A stretch of DNA of 64,000 nt, taken from NCBI GenBank assembly GCA_903887775.1, contig CAISRB010000015.1:80472-144471 (forward strand), written 5' to 3'. The number at the start of each line of letters is the position of its first letter. The first letter of the stretch is position 1. The position numbers were made by a program, and so were the translations under genes. Below the pieces are notes generated by a model. It made no database searches. It had not been told where the DNA came from and was given only the letters and a program-made list of their open reading frames with translations. The stretch is from an uncultured Bacteroidales bacterium (GTDB lineage: Bacteria; Bacteroidota; Bacteroidia; Bacteroidales; FEN-979). Positions 6,477 through 16,323 of this stretch are shown piece by piece.

Positions 6477-7133
6477 GTGAAGAAGCTCATTTATATACCT
6501 ATTGTTCATAACCGGGCTGATTTAGGATCGCTTGGTTCTCAATTATCATTGGAAGGTGAACGTAAATACGGGGCCTCTGCCTGGCAGCACCATCTGGAAG
6601 AGGTTGATAGATCATGGGATGAGATTGAAATTGCAATTTTTAAACAACTTAAAAAATCCTCATTTGATAAAATCAGAATATACCAGGACGGATTACCCGT
6701 TGTCAACGAAATCGGGATTAAAATTGTTAAAGATGCTGCTGAAAATGGGAGTAAGAACTATCTGATCATTGACAACCTGCTTACCAGGGGCGCAAAACTT
6801 GAAATCGCTGAGAACAAAGAGTTCTTATTAAAAGAGTATTACCTTCTGTCGGATATAAAAAAAGCGGAAACACCTGAAAAACAACTCGAAGCCTATCTTA
6901 TATATGAGAAAATGTCCCGGGAATTGCTGAAAATGCGGGATGATTTTATTGCAAATCAAATAAATGAAACACTTCAGGATGGAGAAGTTGGAATTGCATT
7001 TTTTGGCGCTGCTCACACTGTGCTGAATAAATTAAAAAAAGATATAAAAGTAGCTGTAATTCAGATGTTTGTTGATGAAATATCTGTAAGTTTAGTTAAC
7101 AAAAACGAGCATAGCCAAAAACCCGAAAAATGA
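6477..7133 (+). CDS. Uncharacterised protein, possibly TraB/EreA-like fold
   Basis: The frame opens at a TTG (6459), but GTG at 6477 gives a cleaner start (MKKLIYIPIVHNRADLGSLG), 218 residues. No signal peptide or membrane segment. Conserved-looking stretches are IPIVHNRADLGSLG near the start, SAWQHHLEEVDRSWDEIE, and GIAFFGAAHTVLNKLKKDIK near the end. The paired N-terminal His and C-terminal GAAH motif recall TraB/PrgY- and erythromycin-esterase-like proteins, but this is only a loose resemblance. Divergent from gvpA and coupled (ATGA overlap) to the next gene. Confidence 0.65.
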   Translation: MKKLIYIPIVHNRADLGSLGSQLSLEGERKYGASAWQHHLEEVDRSWDEIEIAIFKQLKKSSFDKIRIYQDGLPVVNEIGIKIVKDAAENGSKNYLIIDNLLTRGAKLEIAENKEFLLKEYYLLSDIKKAETPEKQLEAYLIYEKMSRELLKMRDDFIANQINETLQDGEVGIAFFGAAHTVLNKLKKDIKVAVIQMFVDEISVSLVNKNEHSQKPEK

Positions 7134-7798
7134 AAGTACGAGGCATTCCACCGTTAACATCAACCGGAAGAAACAGAAGAGCGACACCTGCACCTCTCAA
7201 TGGATTGGCGCATATGTCGCTGGGCAGGTACATGTCGGAAATGGCCAGGCATCAGAGAAAAGAAGAAGCTGCTGAATCCTGGAGTGTTCCCAAATATTCA
7301 AGACCGGATGTCAACAGAAAACATTTAAAGCAAAAAACTGTGCCTGTTATCTATAGTATTGACCATAAGATAACATGCATAGTTAAAATGCATAATGATT
7401 ATAATGAGGAAGGTGATTTTGCGATATCACTTCGCTTTCATGGAATAAAATTCGCAAGTGAGATTGTCAGCACCTGTTTTGATGAAGCCCGGCATCGTTG
7501 TTTCCTGATACCTGTTTACTACAGCGATAAAGCAAAGGAATCATCTTTATTTTTAACGACCATAGGAGATATTTTTGAATTTGAAGTAGTCCTGGATATT
7601 AATGATTGCTGCGTCAGCGATTGTTTTCTGGGACATACTAAAAAGGCTATTTTGAAAAACGGAGAAAAAGAATTCTGCTTCAACCGCTTGTTCCGCGATG
7701 AAGCATATATCCCTGAATTATTACAAAAGTATGATCCCCTGAGTATGAATGCTATAATAAAAGATAGTAACGTCATCGTCACTTACAATAGAAAATAG
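7130..7798 (+). CDS. Uncharacterised protein with basic disordered N-terminus
   Basis: 222 residues. Residues 1-65 are Arg/Pro/Ser-rich and probably disordered (RGIPPLTSTGRNRRATPAPL). Residues about 70-220 look like a strand-rich cytoplasmic domain with several cysteines (DINDCCVSDCFLG). No family recognised. Its ATG overlaps the stop of the previous gene (ATGA), so the two are translationally coupled. It converges with the NtrC-type regulator gene, 15 nt away. Confidence 0.65.
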   Translation: MKVRGIPPLTSTGRNRRATPAPLNGLAHMSLGRYMSEMARHQRKEEAAESWSVPKYSRPDVNRKHLKQKTVPVIYSIDHKITCIVKMHNDYNEEGDFAISLRFHGIKFASEIVSTCFDEARHRCFLIPVYYSDKAKESSLFLTTIGDIFEFEVVLDINDCCVSDCFLGHTKKAILKNGEKEFCFNRLFRDEAYIPELLQKYDPLSMNAIIKDSNVIVTYNRK

Positions 7799-7813
7799 AA
7801 TGGTGAAAAAGTG

Positions 7814-9205
7814 TTACTCTTCATCCTTATCATTCGAGATATTGTATTTTTTCATTTTCCTGCTTAACGCGTCCCGGTGTATCCCAAGTGCATCAGAGGC
7901 TGCCTGCTGATTAAATCTGGACCTTTTAAGTGCTTTTTCTATCAGGCTGCGTTCATTAATTTTCAGGTTGAACGAATCTGTTTGGTCCTCCCGATTCGAA
8001 TTTCGATGGATGGTGACAGGGAAGTCTTTTATTCCGAGCATGCTTCCTTTACATAAAATGATGGCCCTTTCAGTCATATTTCTCAATTCCCTGACATTGC
8101 CCGGGAAATCATATTTCAGGAGAGTGGTAAAGACCTCCCCGGCGACCCGGAGATTTGGTTTATTAAATCTCGTTGAATAGACTTCAACAAAATGGGCCAG
8201 CAGAGGCTTGATATCTTCAGGTCTTTCGCGGAGGGCAGGAATATGAATATGAAGGGTATTTAGCCGGTGAAGCAGGTCCAGCCTGAATTTCTTCTTCTCC
8301 ACACCTTTATTAATATCATGGTTGGTTGCAGAAATGATCCTGAAATCTGTACGGATCTGGTTTGTATCGCCGACCCTGGTTATCACTTTCTCCTCAGTGG
8401 CGCGTAGAATCTTCGCCTGGAGGCTCAACGGCATATCGGCGATTTCATCAAGAAACAAAGTGCCCTGGTCACATACTTCAAAGAAGCCCATTTTATCGGC
8501 AATGGCACCGGTAAAGGAACCCTTCTTATGACCAAAGAATTCGCTTTCCAAAAGTGATTCCGTAATAGCGCTGCTGTTAACTGCACAAAAAATATGATCT
8601 TTCCGGGAGCTGGAATAATGAATTATTCTGGCTATGTTTTCTTTCCCGGTGCCGCTTTCACCGGTGATCAGCACATTAGCCTCGGGGTAATTGGCTGCAG
8701 TGATAGCTTGTTCAAATACCTCCAGAATCTGATGACTTACACCAATAAACTGCCGGTCGATCTTTTCTTCCAGTGTTTTTGAGATCAGTGAGTTCCTTTC
8801 TTCCATCCTCTTCAGTTTCCGGTGCAGCTGAAGGTATTTCTGGGTACGCTCAATGGCGATCTGAATGTCAATATACCTGAAAGGTTTACGTAAATAATCG
8901 AATGCACCGAGCCGCATGGCTTTGATTACCGTATCCATGTCACCATGAGCCGAAATAATGATTACTTCCATGTTCGGGTACTGAGATTTAACCTCTTTCA
9001 GAATATCGAGGCCATTCACACCGGGCAAACGAACGTCGAGAATCAGCAGGTCGATTTCATTTTTTTGCATAATCCTCTTCCCTTCCTCCGCCGTATTGGC
9101 CTCAAAAGATTCATAGTCTGAACCTTGAAAAAAACCACTCAATTCTTCCGTGAATTGCTTCTCATCATCAAGGATCAGGATTTTTATTTTATCTAATACA
9201 GCCAT
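7814..9205 (-). CDS. Sigma-54-dependent response regulator, NtrC family
   Basis: 463 residues from ATG 9205, which follows the kinase stop by 1 nt; a longer frame to 9277 would overlap the kinase. Receiver domain 1-120 with phospho-acceptor Asp57; AAA+ domain with Walker A GESGTGKE (182-189), sigma-54 contact loop GSFTGA (229-234, Ser in place of the usual Ala) and Walker B LFLDE (250-254); Fis-type helix-turn-helix at the end (NQQAASDALGIHRDALSRKM). It activates RpoN promoters in response to its partner kinase, almost certainly the protein encoded just upstream. The targets are unknown; the gas vesicle operon is a candidate. Confidence 0.95.
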   Translation of the reverse strand: MAVLDKIKILILDDEKQFTEELSGFFQGSDYESFEANTAEEGKRIMQKNEIDLLILDVRLPGVNGLDILKEVKSQYPNMEVIIISAHGDMDTVIKAMRLGAFDYLRKPFRYIDIQIAIERTQKYLQLHRKLKRMEERNSLISKTLEEKIDRQFIGVSHQILEVFEQAITAANYPEANVLITGESGTGKENIARIIHYSSSRKDHIFCAVNSSAITESLLESEFFGHKKGSFTGAIADKMGFFEVCDQGTLFLDEIADMPLSLQAKILRATEEKVITRVGDTNQIRTDFRIISATNHDINKGVEKKKFRLDLLHRLNTLHIHIPALRERPEDIKPLLAHFVEVYSTRFNKPNLRVAGEVFTTLLKYDFPGNVRELRNMTERAIILCKGSMLGIKDFPVTIHRNSNREDQTDSFNLKINERSLIEKALKRSRFNQQAASDALGIHRDALSRKMKKYNISNDKDEE

Positions 9206-9206
9206 T

Positions 9207-11885
9207 TTATTTTTTTGTTTGAATATCAAGAGCCAGTCTGATTTTCGTTCCATTCGGGCGTTCACTTGTGATATCAATGGTTCCGTCCATTTCCTTTATG
9301 ATCTGATAACAAATCGATAATCCCAGTCCGGTCCCCTGTCCTTCATCTTTTGTCGTATAAAAAGGAAGCATTATATTATTGATATCGTCGTTGTTGATGC
9401 CAAAACCATTATCTGTCACTTCAACAATTATCGAATGATCTTCCTTATAAGAGTTGATCCCGATGTTCATTTCAGAAAATTCAGGGAGTTTGTTTTTCTT
9501 CTCAAGAACAGCATCTTTGGCATTGACCAGCAGATTGACGATAACCTGCTCAAATTTATAAGTGTTACCAAATATCTGCGGAATTTGTTTACTTAGCTGA
9601 AGGTTCAGGTTTATACCGATGTGTTTAAATTGTTCGGAAATCATTGAAACAGCATTTCTGATGCTTGAATTAATATCGAAGGCGGTTGGTACGTAATCGT
9701 CATGGCTTCTCGAAAACGCCCTGATGTGATCTATTATATTTCTCATCCGGGTTATATTCTCGAAAATTTTATCGGATTTACTCTTAAGGAACTTGATATC
9801 GATAGTTTCTGTCCTGCTGGTCTCGAATAACATTTTATCCATGACCATTGAAATAATATTTAAAGGCTGGTTGATTTCATGTGCAATACCTGATGCCATC
9901 TCTCCCAGGTTTGCCATACGGTCAGCATGGATCTGCTTTGCTTCCATTTTCTGGCGATGCGAAATATCGCGGATGATAATCATATATGATAAAGGTTCTC
10001 CATTCGGGTCCTGTATTAAAGTGACACTGATTTCGGCAGCAAATAAAGATTGGTTTTTCTTTCTGATTTTTAATCCGATATTTTGCGCAAGACCTTCATT
10101 CATTGTCTTTTCAATTATTTCGGTGATCGTATTTTTTTCGTCAGATGTGACGAATCGGAAAAAATCTTTACCTACCAGGTCATCTCTGTTATCGGCGCCA
10201 AATAACTCAAGCCCGATCTCAGAGGCTTCAGTAATAATGCCTTTCATGTCGATTAATAAAATGCCATCGGGTGAAGCATTAAGCATTGTTTTGTATTTTT
10301 CTTCGCTTACTTTCATTGCCTGCTCTGCTACCTTGCGTTCAGTGATGTTGCGGATAGTGTTCTGAATGCCAAGTACCATATCATTTACCCTGACCAGTTT
10401 AGCAGAGTGGGACACCCACCTTATTGCTCCCTGGTCATCAAGTATACGATATTCGAATTCCCGGAGATCCAGATCCTTTTGGAAGACTTGTTCCCAGACT
10501 GCCTGACACTTCTCTGCATCGTCGGGATATATGATGTCGGGCATTTGTTTCCCCATAAATTTGTCGTTCGGATATCCTACAACATTTTCACACTGAGGGC
10601 TGACAAAATTAACAATGCCATTTGCATCTGTTATGATGGTTAGTTCGATGCTGTTATACACCACGGACCTGAACAATTCCTCACTTTTTTGCAGTGCGTC
10701 TTCGGATTGTCTGCGTTTCGTGATGTCGCTGAGGAAATTTAACGTGGCTGGTTTGCCTTGCCATACAATCAAAGCCGCATTGATTTCCACCCACTTGACA
10801 ACACCATCACGGGTAACCATCCTGAAGGCATACCGGGGGTGTACCACCTCGTTTGCGATCCGTCGCATATGATTATCAACAACCATAGCGCGATCATCGG
10901 GGTGGATGTATTGGGGAAATGGGCTATCAATGAGGTCCTGTTCCGAATACCCTTCCAACAGGCTAACAGCCATATGATTGAGAAACTTGATCAGACCGTC
11001 TTGTGCGACTATAACTGATTCATGAGTGGTGTCTATCAGCAAGCGGTACTCCTTTTCGCTCTTCAGCAGCGATTCTTCCATCACTTTCTCCTCGGTGATA
11101 TCTTTAGCAAAACCAAGAAATCGTGTTTCTGAAAGTCTCACAGCATCAACAGTCCACCAGCGTGCAGTTCCGTTTTTATGCCGAAACATCATATTTGCTT
11201 TTGATGCACCGGTTTTCACCACCTTTCTGAAGTGAGCCAGACCATCCTTTAGTGATTGTTGCGAAAGGATATCAGTAATCGACATAGTTAACAATTTCTC
11301 CTTCGAATATCCTGTTATCACGATTGCTGCTTCATTTACCTCGATGAATCTTCCGGTTTCATCTATAATAAAAACACCATCCGGGGCATTGTGAATGTAA
11401 CTCCTGTATTTTGCCTCACTCTTTTTAAGGGCAGCATTTACCCTGATTAATTCATTGGCGGATTTTTTCAGCAGAGCTGCATCCTTGATTATAGTCTGTT
11501 TCTGAAGGGAAAGATCAATAAACACCTGTATTTTATTCAGCAGGATATGGTTATTGACAGGTTTAACAATATAATCGACGGCCCCGAATTGATATCCTTC
11601 GACTACCTGCGCTTCAGTTACATGGCTGGCTGTCAGAAAAATGATGGGAACCTTTTCATCCTGTCGTTCTTCATTTATTTTCACTGCAAGTTCGTAGCCG
11701 CTCATACCCGGCATGCGAACGTCTATAATTGCCACTGCCAGGTCAATCCCCCTGATTTTTTCAAGTGCCTCGTAACCGGAAAGAGCCTGTATGAGGTTTG
11801 CTTCCGTTTTCCCGAGTATGCTTTCAAGGAGAACCAGGTTTTCCTCCGAATCATCGACAATAAGCAGATTGGGCTGATGTTTCAT
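9207..11885 (-). CDS. Hybrid sensor histidine kinase with N-terminal receiver and four PAS domains
   Basis: 892 residues, no membrane segment. Order: receiver domain (1-130, phospho-acceptor about Asp55), then four PAS domains each opening with SE..(Y/F)R or K (about 160, 285, 410, 535), a HisKA dimerisation helix with phospho-acceptor His in GIAHEINQPLNII (about 665), and an HATPase domain with N box NLLVNAKDA, DNGFGI and GQGTGLGLSI. A cytoplasmic multi-sensor kinase; PAS domains could bind haem, flavin or small ligands. Cotranscribed with the NtrC-type regulator. Signal unknown. Confidence 0.93.
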   Translation of the reverse strand: MKHQPNLLIVDDSEENLVLLESILGKTEANLIQALSGYEALEKIRGIDLAVAIIDVRMPGMSGYELAVKINEERQDEKVPIIFLTASHVTEAQVVEGYQFGAVDYIVKPVNNHILLNKIQVFIDLSLQKQTIIKDAALLKKSANELIRVNAALKKSEAKYRSYIHNAPDGVFIIDETGRFIEVNEAAIVITGYSKEKLLTMSITDILSQQSLKDGLAHFRKVVKTGASKANMMFRHKNGTARWWTVDAVRLSETRFLGFAKDITEEKVMEESLLKSEKEYRLLIDTTHESVIVAQDGLIKFLNHMAVSLLEGYSEQDLIDSPFPQYIHPDDRAMVVDNHMRRIANEVVHPRYAFRMVTRDGVVKWVEINAALIVWQGKPATLNFLSDITKRRQSEDALQKSEELFRSVVYNSIELTIITDANGIVNFVSPQCENVVGYPNDKFMGKQMPDIIYPDDAEKCQAVWEQVFQKDLDLREFEYRILDDQGAIRWVSHSAKLVRVNDMVLGIQNTIRNITERKVAEQAMKVSEEKYKTMLNASPDGILLIDMKGIITEASEIGLELFGADNRDDLVGKDFFRFVTSDEKNTITEIIEKTMNEGLAQNIGLKIRKKNQSLFAAEISVTLIQDPNGEPLSYMIIIRDISHRQKMEAKQIHADRMANLGEMASGIAHEINQPLNIISMVMDKMLFETSRTETIDIKFLKSKSDKIFENITRMRNIIDHIRAFSRSHDDYVPTAFDINSSIRNAVSMISEQFKHIGINLNLQLSKQIPQIFGNTYKFEQVIVNLLVNAKDAVLEKKNKLPEFSEMNIGINSYKEDHSIIVEVTDNGFGINNDDINNIMLPFYTTKDEGQGTGLGLSICYQIIKEMDGTIDITSERPNGTKIRLALDIQTKK

Positions 11886-11937
11886 AAATCTTTCGAATTA
11901 GTTTTGTATAATTCGGGGAATAACAACAATATATTAC

Positions 11938-12807
11938 TCAGATTATTCTATAGTTTTTGTATTCCCCGATGCGCCAACCCGTCAGGTTTTCGATGCACTG
12001 AAGGACTTTCTTTACCTGTGAAAGCCTGTTTTTGCGGGGGTCAGGGTGAAAATCCCAGTTTTTTGATTCGATACGATTTTTCATAACCTGCGGATGACTA
12101 CCCGTGAATTTCTTCAGGCCGCCAACAACGGTATAATCGAATTCCTGTTTAACAGTAACATTATGTTTCAACCATTCATCATCATGCCAGTGTCGTTGGA
12201 ATGATTCCTGCTTCGTTTGCTGTATGCCTGGTGATTTAACCCATCCATAATGGTAAATCCAAGCTTCCAGGGGCTTTACATTCAGTTTCCTTCCGTCTTT
12301 GCGAAAGCCCTGGGCGTCCTTGTATGATCTGATACCCGCTTGTTTTCTTATTATCCTCACTTCACGCCGGTACCAGTCCCGTGAACTGGCAGTATAATCA
12401 TAAGACCCGAAGAAATGCAGGTAATTGAACAACAGGCCTTCCACACGCTGATCATCCTTCCATTCTTCCATCGCAGACTGAATTACGGGCAGGTATCTCT
12501 CATGGACCACCTCATCCGCCTGAATATAAAAAGCCCAGTCACTATTGCCGGATACCGCATCCAGGGCTTTGTTGGTCTCCCCGGCAAGTACACTTCCTCC
12601 GGCCCTCAGGCTGTCGTCCCATAATGTATCGATGATACGTATTTTTGAAGGATCAACAGAAGCAATGAGTTCGCGGGTATTGTCATCGGAATTCCCTGCA
12701 GCTACTACAAATTCGTCACAAAGAGGCAGAATGGAACGTATAGCTTCTGTAACGGGATAACCAAATTTTACTGCATTTCTTACAAAGGTGAACCCGCTGA
12801 CTTTCAT
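11938..12807 (-). CDS. Glycosyltransferase, family 2-like
   Basis: 289 residues. FVRNAVKFGYPVTEAIRSIL near the start and DEFVVAAGNSDDNTRE mark a nucleotide-sugar-binding GT-A fold; the later WAFYIQADEVVHE carries the metal-binding Asp-x-Asp equivalent (QADE). Related to the WaaE/KdtX-like branch of GT2, which modifies lipopolysaccharide core, but the substrate cannot be told. Starts 1 nt after the purB stop on the same strand, so the two are cotranscribed. Confidence 0.8.
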   Translation of the reverse strand: MKVSGFTFVRNAVKFGYPVTEAIRSILPLCDEFVVAAGNSDDNTRELIASVDPSKIRIIDTLWDDSLRAGGSVLAGETNKALDAVSGNSDWAFYIQADEVVHERYLPVIQSAMEEWKDDQRVEGLLFNYLHFFGSYDYTASSRDWYRREVRIIRKQAGIRSYKDAQGFRKDGRKLNVKPLEAWIYHYGWVKSPGIQQTKQESFQRHWHDDEWLKHNVTVKQEFDYTVVGGLKKFTGSHPQVMKNRIESKNWDFHPDPRKNRLSQVKKVLQCIENLTGWRIGEYKNYRII

Positions 12808-12808
12808 T

Positions 12809-14158
12809 TTAAATTGAGATAATACCGGTATAATTCTCAGGGCTGATCTTCTTCAGCTCGCTTTTAACCTTTTTACTCACTTTCAGCTTGTCAATAAACT
12901 TGTGCAATACAGCCTGGCTGATATGTTCGTTACCCCTGGTAAGGTCTTTCAGGGCTTCATAGGGGTCAGGGTATTTTTCCCGTCTGAGGATGGTCTGTAT
13001 TGCTTCCGAAACGACGGCCCAGTTGTTCTCAAGGTCATCGCGGAGTTTCTTCTCGTTAAGTATCAGTTTGTCCAGGCCTTTCAGAAGGGAGCTGAAGCCA
13101 ATGACCGAATGAGCGAAAGGGATGCCAATGTTCCTGATCACAGTCGAATCGGTAAGGTCTCTCTGGAGCCGGCTTATTGGCAGCTTAGACGAAAGGTGTT
13201 CAAAGATGGCATTGGCAAACCCAAGGTTCCCTTCGGAATTCTCGAAATCAATGGGATTGACTTTATGAGGCATCGTGGATGAACCGGTTTCGCCTTTCTT
13301 TATTTTCTGTTTGAAATATTCCATTGAGATATATGCCCAGATGTCGCGGTCGAGATCAATAAGTATGGTGTTGATCCTTTTAAGGTTGTCGAAAAATGCC
13401 GCCAGGCTGTCATAATGCTCGATCTGAGTGGTTGTTTTCTGTCGTTTGAGGCCAAAGGTCTTATCAAGGAAGTTGTCGGCGAAGCTGTTCCAGTCTATTT
13501 TGGGGTAGGCTGCCTTATGGGCATTGAAATTACCTGTAGCTCCTCCGAATTTCCCTTCGAACCTGAGCGATCCGAGTAAGGCTATCTGGGCTGCCAGCCT
13601 TTCGGCAAACACATAAAACTCCTTGCCAACGGTAGTCGGGGAGGCAGGCTGCCCATGTGTATGAGCCATCATCGGAATGGTTTTCCATTCCTGGGAACGT
13701 GCATAAAGCACGTTGAAGATCTCTTCAAGCATTGGAAGGTAAACTTCTGCAAAGGCATCCCGTGTAGCCATGGGGAAAGCCGTGTTATTCACATCCTGGG
13801 AGGTCAGGCCGAAATGAATAAATCCGGTATACTCCGAAAGCCCGAGCTTCTCAAATTTTTCTTTCAGGAAATATTCAATGGCTTTGACATCATGGTTGGT
13901 TTCCTTTTCAATCTCCTTGATCCTGATCACATCAGCTTCGCTGAACTGTCCGGAGATCTGCCGCAATTTCGAGAAAACGTTCTTGCCGATGCCGCTGAGC
14001 TGGGGCAATGGTATTTTGCAAAGTGCGATAAAATACTCGACCTCAGTTACAACACGGTATTGAATGATAGCAGCTTCAGAAAAGTATTCTGACAGTTTTT
14101 CGGTAACTTTCCTGTATCTTCCGTCAACAGGTGAAATTGCATAAAGGGAGGGGTCCAT
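12809..14158 (-). CDS. purB: Adenylosuccinate lyase
   Basis: 449 residues, full length. The N-terminus MDPSLYAISPVDGRYR is diagnostic for PurB, and the fumarase/aspartase superfamily signature GSSTMPHKVNPIDFEN lies at about 291-306. It catalyses two steps of purine synthesis: release of fumarate from SAICAR and from adenylosuccinate. Followed directly by the glycosyltransferase gene. No good promoter match was found in the 100 nt before the start. Confidence 0.96.
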   Translation of the reverse strand: MDPSLYAISPVDGRYRKVTEKLSEYFSEAAIIQYRVVTEVEYFIALCKIPLPQLSGIGKNVFSKLRQISGQFSEADVIRIKEIEKETNHDVKAIEYFLKEKFEKLGLSEYTGFIHFGLTSQDVNNTAFPMATRDAFAEVYLPMLEEIFNVLYARSQEWKTIPMMAHTHGQPASPTTVGKEFYVFAERLAAQIALLGSLRFEGKFGGATGNFNAHKAAYPKIDWNSFADNFLDKTFGLKRQKTTTQIEHYDSLAAFFDNLKRINTILIDLDRDIWAYISMEYFKQKIKKGETGSSTMPHKVNPIDFENSEGNLGFANAIFEHLSSKLPISRLQRDLTDSTVIRNIGIPFAHSVIGFSSLLKGLDKLILNEKKLRDDLENNWAVVSEAIQTILRREKYPDPYEALKDLTRGNEHISQAVLHKFIDKLKVSKKVKSELKKISPENYTGIISI

Positions 14159-14256
14159 GATACAATGCGTTCAGGTTAATTATTATACGAAAGTACGAAT
14201 TCTTAAGCAAATTTGATAATCTCTGTTATCTTTGCGCTCGCAAAACCCCTAAACAC

Positions 14257-16323
14257 TTGAAAAAACTTTTCCCTCTTGTCCTGCTATGTTTGATAACATG
14301 CAGTTCTACAGACGCAATTGCACAAGCGAAGCAATACCTGTTGTTCGACCACTTCACAAATACCAGCTGTGGACCCTGCGCCTCCCAAAACCCTTACATG
14401 GAAGCTGTTCTGGCCGCTAACTTCGGGCGTTATCACCAGATCTCTTATCATACATGGTGGCCGGGATCAACTGATCCGTTCTACACGTATAATAAAAAAG
14501 ACAACCATAAGCGTACAATTTATTATGGAGTCAGCGCAGTGCCTGATGTTTTTATGTCGGGCAGTACCGAACTCGGAAGCCCTACAGCCGTTACCCAGCA
14601 GCTGATAAACAACAACGCATACACATCAGCGCCTGTAAGGATCAGGGTAAAGGAGACTTCAAGCGGGCTTCAGAGAACCGCAAAGATCACGGTATATACT
14701 GTCGGAACACTGCCTGTTTCAACTAGTTACAAGATTTTTGGATGCGTGAACGAAAAACATAAACATTATAACACCGCCCCGGGATCCAATGGGGAAAAGG
14801 ATTTTTACAATGTGATGAGAAAATTGCTTCCCGATTCGCTGGGTCAGGCTTTCACCCCGGCCCCGGAAGGAGATTCAGTAACGGTAACCTATACCTATAC
14901 CCTTGATTATGCTGCCTGGGACACTACCCAGATATATACGCTGGCTTTTTTAGTGAATTATACTTCAAAAAAGATCATTAATTCGGGATCCTCAATTGAC
15001 CCTGAATGGGAACTGGTGCCTGTTGACGCAGGTTTTAAAAAAGCTGTACCCGGCAATCCCACGACATACCAGTACAAGGTGTTAAATCTCGGGGACCAGG
15101 CCGGGAACTTCCGGTTTAAAATGAGTACCATCATCCCTAACGACTGGAGCGCCGATTTTGTGATCAACGGGAATCATTATAGTGACTCCGTTGATATTTC
15201 AATCCCGGGAAAAGCTGCCTGGGACCTTTACGTGAATATCACGAACGGAGATGTGGCCGCGGTTGGAAACCATACTCTCAGCATGCAATCCCTGGATCAT
15301 CCCGTGTTTGCCCCCAATGCACTTTCTGCCTATGTGATCTCGGGTGTAAACGAACTGGTGATTAACAATGACGGGGGATGGGGAGATGGAAGCTCACTGT
15401 CGGCCGCCTCTTTCCAGAATAATTATCTCCGGGGCCTGGGCTATGCAGGAGCTAACGCTTATGATGTCATAGACCTCACTTCGTTTAAACATGCATATGC
15501 GGCCAGCTGTCTGGGTGATGTACAGAATTATTATTATAACGTTGGATGGTCATTCCCTGCACTTACCGATGATTTTGTTGCAATATTGACTTCCGAACTT
15601 AATGCCGGGAAAAGGTTGTTTATCTCCGGACAGGATATCGGCTGGGATGTATATACCGGATCCGGCAGCGGCGGCCACTTCACTCTGGCTACGAAGGCAT
15701 TCTACAACAACTTCCTTGGTGCTGCCTTCTCGGCCGACGGGGGTACCGCGAACAACCAGTATATAGCCAATCCCACCGACAGTGTTTTTGGTCAGATCCA
15801 GAATTCATCCGTGGTCAATGTATACGGCGGCAGCAATTTCTACCCTGATGAGATCACGCCCACAGGCCCGGGAAAAGAAATATTTTATTACAATGCAGCA
15901 AAAACCAGGATAGGGGGTGTAAGGGCAATGAGCGGAGCCTGGAAGACTGTGTATCTTGCGGCCAGTCTCGAACAGGTCTCCGATTCGATGGTCCGTAAAA
16001 ACATCATTAAGCAGGCGCATATCTGGTTTGCAGGTATTCCTTCAGGGATCAGGCCGGCCAATGAAGGGACGAAGAATTATCTTGCTCAGAATTACCCGAA
16101 CCCTGCATCAGGAACAACGACCATACTGCTCGATAATATCAGTAAGGATATGAGCCTCGAGATAATAGACCCGCTTGGCCGGGTGGTTCAGACCGAAACT
16201 GTTTTCGAAGGTTCCCCGTTCATTATGGCCCCGGTTTCCTCACTTAACCCGGGGATCTATTTCTACCGCCTTGTCTCTGACGGAAGGGTGTTGGAAACAA
16301 AGCGTATGGTCGTCGTGCGCTAG
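14257..16323 (+). CDS. Omp28-like exported protein with thioredoxin-type region and T9SS sorting domain
   Basis: 688 residues from a TTG start; the region shortly upstream (14227-14234) reads TATCTTTG, a -7 type element, but no -33 box is at the right distance. Signal peptide 1-23 ends at AIAQA. The next segment has FTNTSCGPCASQNPYME, a thioredoxin-like CxxC motif, and the whole N-terminal 240 residues resemble the Omp28-related family. The C-terminal 80 residues (NYPNPASGTTTILLD ... GIYFYRLVSDGRVLETKRMVV) form a type A T9SS sorting domain. Surface-secreted protein; function unknown. Its stop shares a CTAG with the converging hydrolase gene. Confidence 0.85.
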   Translation: MKKLFPLVLLCLITCSSTDAIAQAKQYLLFDHFTNTSCGPCASQNPYMEAVLAANFGRYHQISYHTWWPGSTDPFYTYNKKDNHKRTIYYGVSAVPDVFMSGSTELGSPTAVTQQLINNNAYTSAPVRIRVKETSSGLQRTAKITVYTVGTLPVSTSYKIFGCVNEKHKHYNTAPGSNGEKDFYNVMRKLLPDSLGQAFTPAPEGDSVTVTYTYTLDYAAWDTTQIYTLAFLVNYTSKKIINSGSSIDPEWELVPVDAGFKKAVPGNPTTYQYKVLNLGDQAGNFRFKMSTIIPNDWSADFVINGNHYSDSVDISIPGKAAWDLYVNITNGDVAAVGNHTLSMQSLDHPVFAPNALSAYVISGVNELVINNDGGWGDGSSLSAASFQNNYLRGLGYAGANAYDVIDLTSFKHAYAASCLGDVQNYYYNVGWSFPALTDDFVAILTSELNAGKRLFISGQDIGWDVYTGSGSGGHFTLATKAFYNNFLGAAFSADGGTANNQYIANPTDSVFGQIQNSSVVNVYGGSNFYPDEITPTGPGKEIFYYNAAKTRIGGVRAMSGAWKTVYLAASLEQVSDSMVRKNIIKQAHIWFAGIPSGIRPANEGTKNYLAQNYPNPASGTTTILLDNISKDMSLEIIDPLGRVVQTETVFEGSPFIMAPVSSLNPGIYFYRLVSDGRVLETKRMVVVR

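Noticed and set aside
14212..14234. Full promoter before the Omp28-like gene
   Set aside because: A TATCTTTG box is present, but the nearest TTTG is only 11 nt upstream, outside the normal spacing.
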